NCBI GenBank assembly: GCA_963711675.1
Contig: CAVQFB010000002.1
Span: 186,001 to 250,000 of the forward strand
DNA: 64,000 nucleotides
From: CAVQFB01 sp963711675
GTDB taxonomy: Bacteria > Acidobacteriota > Terriglobia > Terriglobales > Acidobacteriaceae
Reading direction: 5' to 3'
A program made the translations under genes and the position numbers. Of this stretch, positions 42,571 through 51,315 are shown one piece after another (within the stretch, counting starts at the first letter, position 1; each line of letters starts with the position of its first letter). The notes beneath the pieces are model-generated. The model did not search any database. It saw nothing but the letters and a program-made list of their open reading frames with translations, and was not told where the DNA came from.

Positions 42571-44045
42571 TGACATCGATGAACGAAAAAAAGCATATAC
42601 ACCTGATTGGTATCTGTGGCACAGCGATGGCCTCGCTCGCGGGAATGCTGAGGCAGCGCGGCTTTCGCGTGACAGGATCGGACGCGGCGGCCTACCCGCC
42701 GATGTCGACTTTCCTGGAGTCGCTCGGTGTCCCCGTCGCTCAACCGTTCGATGCTCGAAATTTGAATCCGCGGCCCGATCTGGTCGTGGTGGGAAATGCC
42801 ATCTCCCGCGGCAACATTGAGCTTGAGCACATCCTGGATGAAAAGATTCCTTTTGCCTCGTTGCCGCAGGTTTTGCACGACGAGTTCTTGCGCGGGAAGG
42901 AAGTTCTGGTGGTTGCAGGCACTCACGGGAAGACCACGACCACTTCTATGCTCTCGTGGATCTTTCATACGGCGGGACAACAGCCCTCGTTTCTGATTGG
43001 CGGCATCGCGGAGAATTTCGGCAGCAGCTTCGCCGTCGGACAGGGGCGCCATTTCATCCTCGAGGGCGACGAATACGACACCGCGTTTTTCGATAAGGGA
43101 CCGAAGTTTCTACATTATTTTCCCGACTCGATCATTCTCACATCGGTAGAGTTTGATCACGCCGATATATACAAGGACCTCGATGCCGTCGAGACCGCAT
43201 TCAAGCGCCTGGTGAATCTGGTGCCGCGCCGGGGTCGCATCATTGCCTTTGACCGCGGCGACAGTGTTGAGCGCTCGATTGCCAAAGCGTTCTGCCCGGT
43301 CGAGCGCTATGGTTCCACCGAAAAGGCAATGTGGAGGATCGTTGATCTTCTCCTGGAGCCAACGCGAACCACATGGAGCGTCGTACGCGACGGCAAAACC
43401 TGGGGTGACTTCGAGTTCGCGCTTGGGGGCGAGTACAACGTCTGGAATGCGACGGCGGCTGCCGCATTGGCCGCCAGTTACGGCATTTCGAAGGATGAGA
43501 TTCGCGCTGCGCTGAAGACATTCAAAAGCGTCAAGCGGCGTCTCGAGGTTAGAGCGCAAGTGAACGGAATCACAATCGTTGACGATTTTGCGCATCACCC
43601 AACCGCCATCGCCGGAACTCTGACCGCGCTTCGTTCGCGCTACCCTGGGTCGCGGCTCTGGGCCATCGTCGAGCCGCGTTCCAACACGCTGCGACGGAGC
43701 GTCCTGCAGCACGACCTGGCGCGCAGTCTGGCGCTTGCCGATGAGATTATCGTCGCGGGTGTTTTCAAGTCGGATGCGATTCCGGAGCACGAGCGACTCG
43801 ATCTCGCAGTTGTTGCGGGCCAGGTGGAAAAGCTCGGACGCCGGGTACGCGTGATTTCCGATGTCGATTCGATTGTGCAAATGACGGCTCCCGAAATGCG
43901 TTCCGGTGACGTAGTCGCGATCCTTTCCAACGGCGGCTTTGGAGGTATTTACGAGAAGCTGCCGCAGCGGCTTAGGTCGATAGGCGGAAGTCCGCAGGCG
44001 AAGGACGCGGAGAATAATCGTGTCCAGGCGCCCGCCGAAGCATGA
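42570..44045 (+). CDS. mpl: UDP-N-acetylmuramate:L-Ala-gamma-D-Glu-meso-DAP ligase
   Basis: A 491-residue Mur ligase. HLIGICGTAMASLAGML is the N-terminal UDP-binding motif of Mpl/MurC. GTHGKTTTTSML (from residue 117) is the ATP loop. LEGDEYDTAFFDKGPKFLHY is diagnostic of Mpl over MurC, and DDFAHHPTAIAGTL lies in the C-terminal domain. The enzyme reattaches recycled murein tripeptide to UDP-MurNAc. The ATG at 42570 shares its A with the ldcA stop (TGATG); a GTG one codon upstream is the alternative. Confidence 0.94.
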   Translation: MTSMNEKKHIHLIGICGTAMASLAGMLRQRGFRVTGSDAAAYPPMSTFLESLGVPVAQPFDARNLNPRPDLVVVGNAISRGNIELEHILDEKIPFASLPQVLHDEFLRGKEVLVVAGTHGKTTTTSMLSWIFHTAGQQPSFLIGGIAENFGSSFAVGQGRHFILEGDEYDTAFFDKGPKFLHYFPDSIILTSVEFDHADIYKDLDAVETAFKRLVNLVPRRGRIIAFDRGDSVERSIAKAFCPVERYGSTEKAMWRIVDLLLEPTRTTWSVVRDGKTWGDFEFALGGEYNVWNATAAAALAASYGISKDEIRAALKTFKSVKRRLEVRAQVNGITIVDDFAHHPTAIAGTLTALRSRYPGSRLWAIVEPRSNTLRRSVLQHDLARSLALADEIIVAGVFKSDAIPEHERLDLAVVAGQVEKLGRRVRVISDVDSIVQMTAPEMRSGDVVAILSNGGFGGIYEKLPQRLRSIGGSPQAKDAENNRVQAPAEA

Positions 44046-45877
44046 TCGGCATACGCAAGGTTGCTCCCGCGATCTTGCTGGTTTGCCTTTTCGGCTGGGT
44101 CGCAGTTCCCGCGTTCAGTCAAGCGAGCAGTTCCCCTTCGAGTTCAAGTGAAGCAGTCCGCTATACGGTTTCGCTCCGCGGAACCACGAGCCACCTTGTG
44201 CAGGTCACGATCCAGCTCGGTGGTGGGGCAAGCGAGCGTGAGGTGCAGCTTCCCGTGTGGAACGCCCTCTATCAGGTTCGTGATTTCTCGCAATACGTGA
44301 ATTGGGTGCGGGCGAAGAGTCCTTCGGGCCAGTCTCTGCTGGTCCAAAAGCTCGATAAAGACACCTGGAGGGTGACCGGCGCGGAGCAAGGCGCCACCAT
44401 AGAATACGAGATCTTTGCTGACACCCCGGGGCCCTTTGGCGCACAACTCAATCAGCATCACGCCTTTTTCAATCTCGCTGAGGTGCTGATGTACCCGGTC
44501 GGCGCCAAGTCTTCTCCCGCAAACGTGAGTTTCATCGACGTGCCCATGGGATGGCATGCCGCTACGCCGGTCGTGGCGTCCTCCGCGACCGACTTCACAG
44601 CCCCCAATTACGACCGCCTTGTCGATTCTCCAGTAGAGTTCGGCACGTTTCAGGAGAGTGACTTTGACGAGGGAGGCGCACACTACCGGGTCGTTGTGGA
44701 TGCCGATCCCGCGGAATACAACATGCCGAGCATCGTGAACTCATTGCCGCGCATGGTGGCAGCGGCGACGAGTTGGATGTCCGACCGTCCCTTCGATACC
44801 TATCTGTTCATCTACCACTTTCCCCGTGGTCCCGCGGGCGGCGGCATGGAACATGCCTATTCGACGGCCATCGATTTAGGTGCGGACCGCTTGGCCTCGA
44901 ATCCGAGCGCGCTCGCCGACGTTACTTCACACGAATTTTTTCATCTGTGGAACGTGAAGCGAATCCGCCCGCAGTCGCTAGAACCAGTCAATTACACAAA
45001 AGAAAATTACACGCGAGCCCTCTGGTTCAGCGAAGGCGTGACCAGCACAGCGGCGATGTATATCCGCTTTCGTGCGGGATTGATCAACGAAGAGCGATGT
45101 CTCAACGAACTGGCCACTCAGATCCAGGAGTTGGAGCGGCGTCCTGCGCATCTCACGCAATCGGCCGAGGAGTCCAGCCTGGATGCGTGGCTCGAAGGGG
45201 ACGATTACTATCGCGTCCCGGAGCGCAGCGTCTCGTATTACAACAAAGGCTTTTTGCTTGGCGTGATGCTCGACCTGGCGATCCGTGATGCCACCCGCGG
45301 CAGTGCTTCGTTGCGGGAGGTCTTTCAGTGGCTAAACGAGAACTATGCGAAGAAGGGGCGTTTCTTTCCTGATTCGGAGGGGATTCGCGAAGCAGCCGAG
45401 GCGGTCAGTCACTCGAACCTGCGGCCTTTTTTCGAGAAATACGTATCCGGAACTGACGAGATACCGTGGGACGACTTTCTGAAGACGGTGGGACTTCACC
45501 TGACGCGGCATGTGGTCACCCTGGCCGAGCCGGGTTTTACCAGCGCCCATCATTTCGGCGCTCCTCCGTCAGTGCTCACGGTACTTCCCGAAAGCGAAGC
45601 TCAGCGGGCCGGTCTTGCCCCCGGCGACGCCGTCGTCGAGATCAACGGCCATACCGCTCCTCCGGACTTCCACGAGGCTCTAGCGCTGATGCGTCCGGGG
45701 GAGACGATCCACGTGGTGGTACGAAGAGGGTTGAATCAGCGCAAACTCCAGTGGAAACTGGGGCAGAAAGAAGAGGTTGAGTTTGAGCTGAAAGATGTAG
45801 ACAATATCACGCCGCAGCAGAAAGCCCGTCGCGCCGCCTGGCTAAGAGGCGAAGCCGAAGGAGATGTGCACCCTTGA
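44042..45877 (+). CDS. M61 family metallopeptidase with PDZ domain
   Basis: A 611-residue exported protein with a signal peptide (AILLVCLFGWVAVPAFSQ). The beta-rich N-terminal M61 domain is followed by a gluzincin core, TSHEFFHLWNVKRIRP (His297, Glu298, His301), with the third ligand in LWFSEGVTS. A PDZ domain sits near residues 515-590 (AGLAPGDAVVEINGH). M61 enzymes are glycyl aminopeptidases. Linkage to the murein recycling genes, by a 4-base ATGA overlap with mpl, may hint at turnover of cell-wall peptides, which is inference only. Confidence 0.88.
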   Translation: MIGIRKVAPAILLVCLFGWVAVPAFSQASSSPSSSSEAVRYTVSLRGTTSHLVQVTIQLGGGASEREVQLPVWNALYQVRDFSQYVNWVRAKSPSGQSLLVQKLDKDTWRVTGAEQGATIEYEIFADTPGPFGAQLNQHHAFFNLAEVLMYPVGAKSSPANVSFIDVPMGWHAATPVVASSATDFTAPNYDRLVDSPVEFGTFQESDFDEGGAHYRVVVDADPAEYNMPSIVNSLPRMVAAATSWMSDRPFDTYLFIYHFPRGPAGGGMEHAYSTAIDLGADRLASNPSALADVTSHEFFHLWNVKRIRPQSLEPVNYTKENYTRALWFSEGVTSTAAMYIRFRAGLINEERCLNELATQIQELERRPAHLTQSAEESSLDAWLEGDDYYRVPERSVSYYNKGFLLGVMLDLAIRDATRGSASLREVFQWLNENYAKKGRFFPDSEGIREAAEAVSHSNLRPFFEKYVSGTDEIPWDDFLKTVGLHLTRHVVTLAEPGFTSAHHFGAPPSVLTVLPESEAQRAGLAPGDAVVEINGHTAPPDFHEALALMRPGETIHVVVRRGLNQRKLQWKLGQKEEVEFELKDVDNITPQQKARRAAWLRGEAEGDVHP

Positions 45878-46632
45878 TCCGTACTATCCTGATGCTTCTC
45901 TTCTGGACGGTCGCACTCCCCGTGGCCGCTCTGCTTGGCTTCCCCTGGACCTTTCTTACCGGAGACATTCGCTTTCTATACCGCATGGCAATGTGGGGCG
46001 CGTGGACCGGTGTGCGGGTCGCCGGTGTGCGCGTGCAGACTGTCGGTCTGGAGAAGATTGATCCCAGCCGAAGCTATATTTTCATGTCGAACCACGTTTC
46101 GAACCTGGATCCACCCATTCTTCTGCCCTTGATCCCGCGACGTACATCGGTGATGGCAAAGAAGGAGCTCTTCAGCTATCCGATTCTGGGTAAAACCATG
46201 CGGCTTGGCTCTCTCGTTCCCGTGGACCGCGGCAATCGTGAGGCTGGCATTGCCGCCGTGCGGGCAGCCGCCGAAGTCATCCGGTCAGGCGTCAACATGA
46301 CCATCTATGTGGAAGGCAAGCGCTCCTTCGATGGCAAATTGCTTCCGTTCAAGAAGGGACCGTTCTACTTGGCAATGGAGTGCGCGGTTCCGGTCGTCCC
46401 GGTGACGATCGTTGGCACAGAGAAGATCATGCCCAAGGCCAGATTTGCGATCCAGCCCGGAACCGCCACCATCATTTTTCATGAGCCAATCGAGCCCAAG
46501 GATTTTGGCAGCCGGGAGTGTTTGATGGCGAAGGTACGCGCCGTAATCGGGGGCGCCCTGCCTCCCGAAGCTCAAGAGGACGTCCTACCGAGCCTTGGGG
46601 GCGCCGAGTCTGCCGGCATGCGGACAGCGTGA
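45874..46632 (+). CDS. 1-acylglycerol-3-phosphate acyltransferase (PlsC-like)
   Basis: A 252-residue membrane-bound acyltransferase. The catalytic HX4D appears as MSNHVSNLDPPILL. The later motif reads YVEGKRSFDGKLLPFKKGPF, where PlsC usually has 'fPEGtRS'; the glutamate and arginine are kept but Pro and Thr are replaced. VPVVPVTIVGTE closes the fold. One or two hydrophobic helices precede the catalytic domain. It transfers an acyl chain to lysophosphatidate in phospholipid synthesis. The TTG start overlaps the M61 stop (TTGA). It is the last gene of the cluster. Confidence 0.88.
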   Translation: MIRTILMLLFWTVALPVAALLGFPWTFLTGDIRFLYRMAMWGAWTGVRVAGVRVQTVGLEKIDPSRSYIFMSNHVSNLDPPILLPLIPRRTSVMAKKELFSYPILGKTMRLGSLVPVDRGNREAGIAAVRAAAEVIRSGVNMTIYVEGKRSFDGKLLPFKKGPFYLAMECAVPVVPVTIVGTEKIMPKARFAIQPGTATIIFHEPIEPKDFGSRECLMAKVRAVIGGALPPEAQEDVLPSLGGAESAGMRTA

Positions 46633-46664
46633 CGCGACCGCATTGCGAAACCTGCCGGAATCAC

Positions 46665-47666
46665 TCATTCCTGTTTGGCCTTGCGCAGCGCTTTTACCAG
46701 CTCTGGTAGCTTTGTGAATGCCGTAACCGAACGCAGCCACTGCTTGTGATCAAACGCGGGGCTTCCGCTAACCATCGAACCTGCGGGGATGTCACCGTGG
46801 GTTCCGCTTTGGGCGGTGATGACGACCCGATCGCCGACCTTGCAATGGCCCGCGACGCCAGCTTGTCCGGCAAGAATCGCACTCTTGCCAATCTCCGTAG
46901 AGCCAGCCAGTCCCACCTGCGCGCAGAGCAGGGTGTCTTCCCCCACCAGCGAGCCGTGTCCGACCTGAACAAGATTGTCGACCTTTACTCCTCGGCCGAT
47001 GCGAGTCTCTCCGACGCTGGCGCGATCGATGCAGGAGTTGGCCTGGATCTCAACATTGTCCTCAATCACGGTGGGGCCCGACTGGACGATCTTGTGCCAG
47101 TGCCCTGCGTCATCCTTGGCGAATCCGAAGCCGTCCGATCCGACAACCACGCCATTCTGGAGCACCACATTGTTTCCCAGGCGGCAGTACTCGCGAACCA
47201 CCGAGTGAGCATGGGCGAAGAAGTTGTCGCCAATCTCGACGCCACGGTAAACGACCGCATGTGCCAGGAGCACGGCGTTCTTTCCGATCACAACGTCCTG
47301 ATCAATCACAACGTATGGGCCGAGGTGGGCGTTCGGTCCAATCTTCGCCGTCGGGTGAACCACGGCGGTGGGATGAATGCCGGGCGCGTACACAGGCGAC
47401 TGGTAAAAGAGTTCGATGGCGTGCGCGAACGCCAGGTAAGGATTCTTCGAGCGCAGCATGGCGGTTGAGATGGGAGGGAAGTCGTCGCCGACAATGACGG
47501 CGGCGGCCTTCGTGGTCTTCGCCGCTGCCGCGTATTTCGGATTCGACACGAACGTAATCTGTCCGTGACCAGCCGATTCAATACCCACGACCCCGGTGAT
47601 TTCCGTGTCGGGGGAACCGTTTTCAAGGCGTGCTCCCAGCTTGGAGGCAATGTCTGCAAGTTTCAT
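46665..47666 (-). CDS. lpxD: UDP-3-O-acylglucosamine N-acyltransferase
   Basis: A 333-residue hexapeptide-repeat enzyme. The N-terminal uridine-binding domain (LADIASKLGARL, ITGVVGIESAGHGQITFVSN) is typical of LpxD. A left-handed beta-helix follows (IGPNAHLGPYVVIDQDVVIG) with GSDGFGFAKD. The catalytic His is probably in DNLVQVGHGSLVGE. It adds the second hydroxyacyl chain in lipid A synthesis, so the organism has a lipid A-type outer membrane. No lpxA, fabZ or lpxB is adjacent. ATG 47666 is preferred to the earlier in-frame starts. Confidence 0.93.
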   Translation of the reverse strand: MKLADIASKLGARLENGSPDTEITGVVGIESAGHGQITFVSNPKYAAAAKTTKAAAVIVGDDFPPISTAMLRSKNPYLAFAHAIELFYQSPVYAPGIHPTAVVHPTAKIGPNAHLGPYVVIDQDVVIGKNAVLLAHAVVYRGVEIGDNFFAHAHSVVREYCRLGNNVVLQNGVVVGSDGFGFAKDDAGHWHKIVQSGPTVIEDNVEIQANSCIDRASVGETRIGRGVKVDNLVQVGHGSLVGEDTLLCAQVGLAGSTEIGKSAILAGQAGVAGHCKVGDRVVITAQSGTHGDIPAGSMVSGSPAFDHKQWLRSVTAFTKLPELVKALRKAKQE

Positions 47667-47771
47667 AGGCCTGTCCGTGTCGCGTGGCTGGGGCATAGAC
47701 CATAAATCCAACTAGTGTTTGCCCGCAGTAAGCGACAGGAGATTGTACTGGAGTGGGAGTACCCTATTGGG

Positions 47772-48736
47772 ATGTGCCGGCTGCCTTGCTTACTGCTGAT
47801 AACGGTTGCAGTCGCAGCCGCACAAGTCAAGACACCCACCTTCACGTCGCAATCGAATATCGTGCTGGTGCCGGTATTGGTCAGGGACCAGGACAGAAGC
47901 CCGTTTACGGACTCACCAAAGACGATTTCATCCTTGAGGACAACGGTGCTCGGCAGGAGATTCGTGTCGAGGAGGCAGACGACAACCAGCCTATCTCGCT
48001 GCTCATTGCCATTCAGGTCGGCCGCCGGGCCGAACGGGAGTTCGAGAGGATACGAACTCTGGGCACGATGCTGGAGCCGATTCTGAAGCAGCCGCGGACA
48101 GAAGCTGCTGTACTAGTTTTCGATCACGGTCTCGATTTAGTCCAGGATTTCACGCAGGATGAGGCCGCGGTCCAAGGCAGCCTGAAGAACTTGCAATCTG
48201 GAGATAGTGGCGCGGCCATTCTGGATGCCGTGCAATATGGCATAAGGCTGCTTAATAAGCGGCCGGAAGAGCGGCAAAGAGTGTTGCTGCTGGTCAGCGA
48301 GACAAGGGACCACGGCAGCCATTTTGCCAAGATCGAAGATGTCGTGACTCTGATCGGTGACAGCAACACGAGCATCTACTCCCTGGCTTTCTCCCCGTCT
48401 GCCTCCAATATTCTCGACACCGCGCGGGGCACAAATCAGGACGAGATGCGTCCAACGGCGGACATTCTGGCTGTGGTCCAGCTCGCGGCGCAGGCCATGC
48501 GAAGGAACACATCGAAGGCGGTCGCCGCTCAGACGGGCGGCGAGTATGAATTGTTCGAGACAAGCAAGGGGTTCGAGACGGAAATGATCGAATTCACCAA
48601 CCATCTCCGCAGCCGATATTTGCTAACTTTTGCTCCAATCGATCCTCAACCGGGACTACATCGGATTCAAGTTCGGCTGAAAGAGCCTGGAAAGAGAACG
48701 GTGCTGGCGAGAAACAGCTACTGGGCAGGGAGGTGA
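47772..48736 (+). CDS. VWFA-related secreted protein, frameshifted near the N-terminus
   Basis: The start ATG 47772 gives a signal peptide (MCRLPCLLLITVAVAAAQ) and a SQSNIVLVPVLVRDQD opening like that of the acidobacterial VWFA-related family. The frame then breaks. The rest (KPVYGLTKDDFILEDNG, PISLLIAIQVGRRAER, GDSGAAILDAVQYGIRLL, RSRYLLTFAPI) reads in the frame open from 47753 to 48736. Adding one A in the short A run at 47897-47898 (AGAAGC to AGAAAGC) restores DQDRKPVYGLTKDDF and a product of about 321 residues. The metal-ion site of VWA domains looks incomplete (IAIQV in place of DxSxS). Function unknown, exported. Confidence 0.75.
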
Positions 48737-48757
48737 CGCGGTTTGCGAGAGGGAGGC

Positions 48758-49237
48758 TCACTCCCCGAACATGGGCACTTGACGCACGTCCTCCGGCGCA
48801 GGCTTGCGGCGCCGGTGCGTCCCGCCAATCACAGCCAGCACCGTCAGCGAGGCGAGCGCAGTCCGCGGGACGAAAATGCGCTGGGTGTTCGACCTCATGT
48901 CGGGCGGATTTACCAAGAATCCATCATTGGTCGTCTGCAGCAGATCGTTGGGCATCATGCCCTCAAGGGTCTCGTTATCCTTGAATTTCAGGCGCACCCA
49001 CAGACCCTCGGTTCGCGGCCGGCTGGTAAATGTCTTGCGGGTAAGCGATTCGGAATCGCTGAACTCCCGAACGAAGTACACGCCCTTAATGTCCTTCAGG
49101 TCGATGGCGACGACATTGCCCGCCGTGTTGAGCAGCTCCAGCTTGCCTTCGCGAACGAAGTTGGAGGGCGTCACATAGCCGGAGATGGAGTCGCGGTCCA
49201 TCTTGCGGACGATGACTTTCTTGTGGGTTGAGGGCAT
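48758..49237 (-). CDS. Conserved hypothetical protein
   Basis: A 159-residue soluble protein; ATG 49237 (MPSTHKKVIVRKMD) is preferred to starts further upstream. Two short beta-rich units are visible: VIVRKMDRDSISGYVTPSNF followed by GNVVAIDLKDIKGVYFVREF, then LWVRLKFKDNETLEGMMPND with FLVNPPD. Each looks like a small SH3- or PilZ-like barrel strand set, but I cannot name the family with confidence. The C-terminus is basic (GGTHRRRKPAP). It converges with the VWFA gene. Confidence 0.7.
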   Translation of the reverse strand: MPSTHKKVIVRKMDRDSISGYVTPSNFVREGKLELLNTAGNVVAIDLKDIKGVYFVREFSDSESLTRKTFTSRPRTEGLWVRLKFKDNETLEGMMPNDLLQTTNDGFLVNPPDMRSNTQRIFVPRTALASLTVLAVIGGTHRRRKPAPEDVRQVPMFGE

Positions 49238-49421
49238 GAACTGTGGTTGCCGCCAGGAAGGGCCTCCTGCGCAGGCTGTCCAAGGGAATTCTCGCACCTT
49301 TCCGTAAGGAACAGGAAAATCTGCGGGTTACCTGTAGCCAAAATGTAAACGTTGTGTTATTTTCTGTAGCTTGCCGCAAGTCGCCTCACGCATTGTAAGT
49401 CTCGTGTATAGAGTTGTTTAC

Positions 49422-49517
49422 ATGGGAGTGACCGAGTCTTTGTTCGGCCTTGGGGCCCAGCCTGTGGAAATCCTGTGGATTGCGGCGGATCGGCTGAGCC
49501 GGGAGCGGCGCTCTTAA
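49422..49517 (+). CDS. Possible 31-residue upstream ORF of the CCA gene
   Basis: An ATG-started frame (MGVTESLFGLGAQPVEILWI and eleven more residues) ends 4 bases before the CCA-gene ATG. Its position suggests a leader or translational coupling unit, but length and lack of a ribosome site make it doubtful. The rest of the 284 bases between 49238 and 49521 shows an AT-richer patch at about 49335-49375 and no gene. Confidence 0.2.
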   Translation: MGVTESLFGLGAQPVEILWIAADRLSRERRS

Positions 49518-49521
49518 CAGC

Positions 49522-51111
49522 ATGGCTGATTACATATACACCATGGAGATCCGGCTCACGCCGGACCAGCAGAAGGGTGTGACGCTGGTTCAAGACGTGG
49601 CCAGGGCTGCCGGAATGAACGTCTACCTCACCGGCGGCGCCATTCGCGACATTATCAGTGGCTTTCCCATCCGGGACCTCGACTTCACGGTGCAGGGCAA
49701 CCCCGTGCGCCTGCAAAAGGACCTGGAGCGGGTGGGGGCGCGCATTGGCGGAACCGATGATGACCTGAAGTCTCTTTACCTGGTTCTGCCAGGAGGCGTC
49801 CGCGCCGAGATCACGATGGCCCGGACCGAGCGATTCGAGAAGACGGGGAAGCCGCCCATCATCGCTCCCGCCAGCATGGTTGAGGACCTGCGGCGCCGCG
49901 ACTTCACGGTCAATGCGATGGCCTTGTCGCTGAACCCGGGTTCACGCGGCCTGCTGATGGATCCTTTCAACGGCGCAGCGGATATTGAAGCAAAACTGCT
50001 ACGAATCCTGCATAACTACGCGTTCGTGGAGGAGCCCTCACGCCTGATTCGCGCCAGCCGTTTCGCGGCACGCTTTCACTGGCCTCTGGAGGAGCGCACT
50101 CAGGCGCGATTCGAATCCGCAAAAGAGAACAACTACATCGAGTATGTGACGTCCAAAGCGGTTGGCTACGAGACTGAGCAACTAGCCTACGAAGAGGACC
50201 CTCTCCACATCATTCGCGTTCTTGAAAAAGAAGATTGGCTGAAAGTCTTGAATCCTCACTGGACAACGGCCAAGGTCGATACCGCCAGCCTGGCGGCGCT
50301 GATGAAGTCGCGCCAGCAGATGAATGAACTGGGATATACGCCCGACCCTGCGCCCGCAGTCATGTATTTCCTTACCTCGCGGCTCGGTGACAAAGACATC
50401 GCCGACATGCGCAGGCTGATCCCGCGCAAGGATCTGGTTGAGTCCTGGAAGGATCTGGAGGACCACGCCAAGGAACTCACAAAAAAGCTGACAGGGAAGG
50501 AGTCGGCAACCCCTTCCCGTACGTGGAAGGTGCTTTCCGAAGCGCGGCCGGAGATGGTCCTATTCCTCTCCGTGACCTCGCGCCAGCAGGCGGTCGTACA
50601 GAAGATCAGGAACTTCTTTACGAAGTGGCGGCAGGTCCAACAAAAACTTCCGTTACCTGAGATGACGGAGTTGCTGATCACGCCCCAGCTGCCGGAGTAT
50701 CCGAAGATCGCGAATGACGTGTTCCTGCTTCTTCTCGATGGCAAGCTTCGGTCGCGAACCGAGATTTTGAAATTCTTGAAACCATTCGCCCCTCCGCCGC
50801 CGCCACCGCCACCGCCTCCGCCGCCAAAACGCGGGCGCGCCGCAAAGGCTGCGGCGATCTCGGCTGCCGCCGCGACTGGCGCAGCTGCGGTCAAAGACGC
50901 GGTCGCCAGGAAGAAAAAAGGGAAGGCGGAAGCGGCAGTTGCTGCGCCAGCAGCTCCGGTGGCCAAGGCGACGCCTGCGGCGGCCAAGCCCGGCGCACCG
51001 GCAAAGCCGTCCAGGAACGAAAAGCCCGCGCCCCAAGAGCCGGCTGCCAAGGCCGCAAAGACGAGCCACAAGCCGGCAAAAAAGGAAAAACCAAAGAAGA
51101 AGGGGAAGTAA
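49522..51111 (+). CDS. cca: CCA tRNA nucleotidyltransferase/poly(A) polymerase family protein with basic C-terminal tail
   Basis: A 529-residue protein. The class II nucleotidyltransferase head has YLTGGAIRDIISGFPIRDLD (G-G-x-x-R and the DxD metal site), then ASMVEDLRRRDFTVNAMALS and EEPSRLIRASRFAARF. The helical body ends near residue 420. Then comes an uninterrupted run of about 12 prolines, and about 95 residues rich in Ala, Lys and Pro (KKKGKAEAAVAAPAAPVAKA), like histone H1 or nucleic-acid-binding tails. The tail is not part of known CCA enzymes. The enzyme adds CCA or A to RNA 3' ends; the A-adding versus CCA-adding specificity is not resolved. Confidence 0.83.
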   Translation: MADYIYTMEIRLTPDQQKGVTLVQDVARAAGMNVYLTGGAIRDIISGFPIRDLDFTVQGNPVRLQKDLERVGARIGGTDDDLKSLYLVLPGGVRAEITMARTERFEKTGKPPIIAPASMVEDLRRRDFTVNAMALSLNPGSRGLLMDPFNGAADIEAKLLRILHNYAFVEEPSRLIRASRFAARFHWPLEERTQARFESAKENNYIEYVTSKAVGYETEQLAYEEDPLHIIRVLEKEDWLKVLNPHWTTAKVDTASLAALMKSRQQMNELGYTPDPAPAVMYFLTSRLGDKDIADMRRLIPRKDLVESWKDLEDHAKELTKKLTGKESATPSRTWKVLSEARPEMVLFLSVTSRQQAVVQKIRNFFTKWRQVQQKLPLPEMTELLITPQLPEYPKIANDVFLLLLDGKLRSRTEILKFLKPFAPPPPPPPPPPPPKRGRAAKAAAISAAAATGAAAVKDAVARKKKGKAEAAVAAPAAPVAKATPAAAKPGAPAKPSRNEKPAPQEPAAKAAKTSHKPAKKEKPKKKGK

Positions 51112-51315
51112 TCCCCTGTGAGGTTGGTTGCTCCGTTTGCGGCCGCTCGGCATGCGACAAGCATTGACCGTTCGCCACCGGGCTTGATATTTTCGGCGTG
51201 ACAATCGCGAGACTACCCCCCGCCCCTATGTCTTGCGTTTCCGGATCGTTCTGACGGGGGATGCCGCCTTCGGGTGGCGGACCCTTTGGGTATTCTCTTC
51301 AACCGGAGGTCCGAC

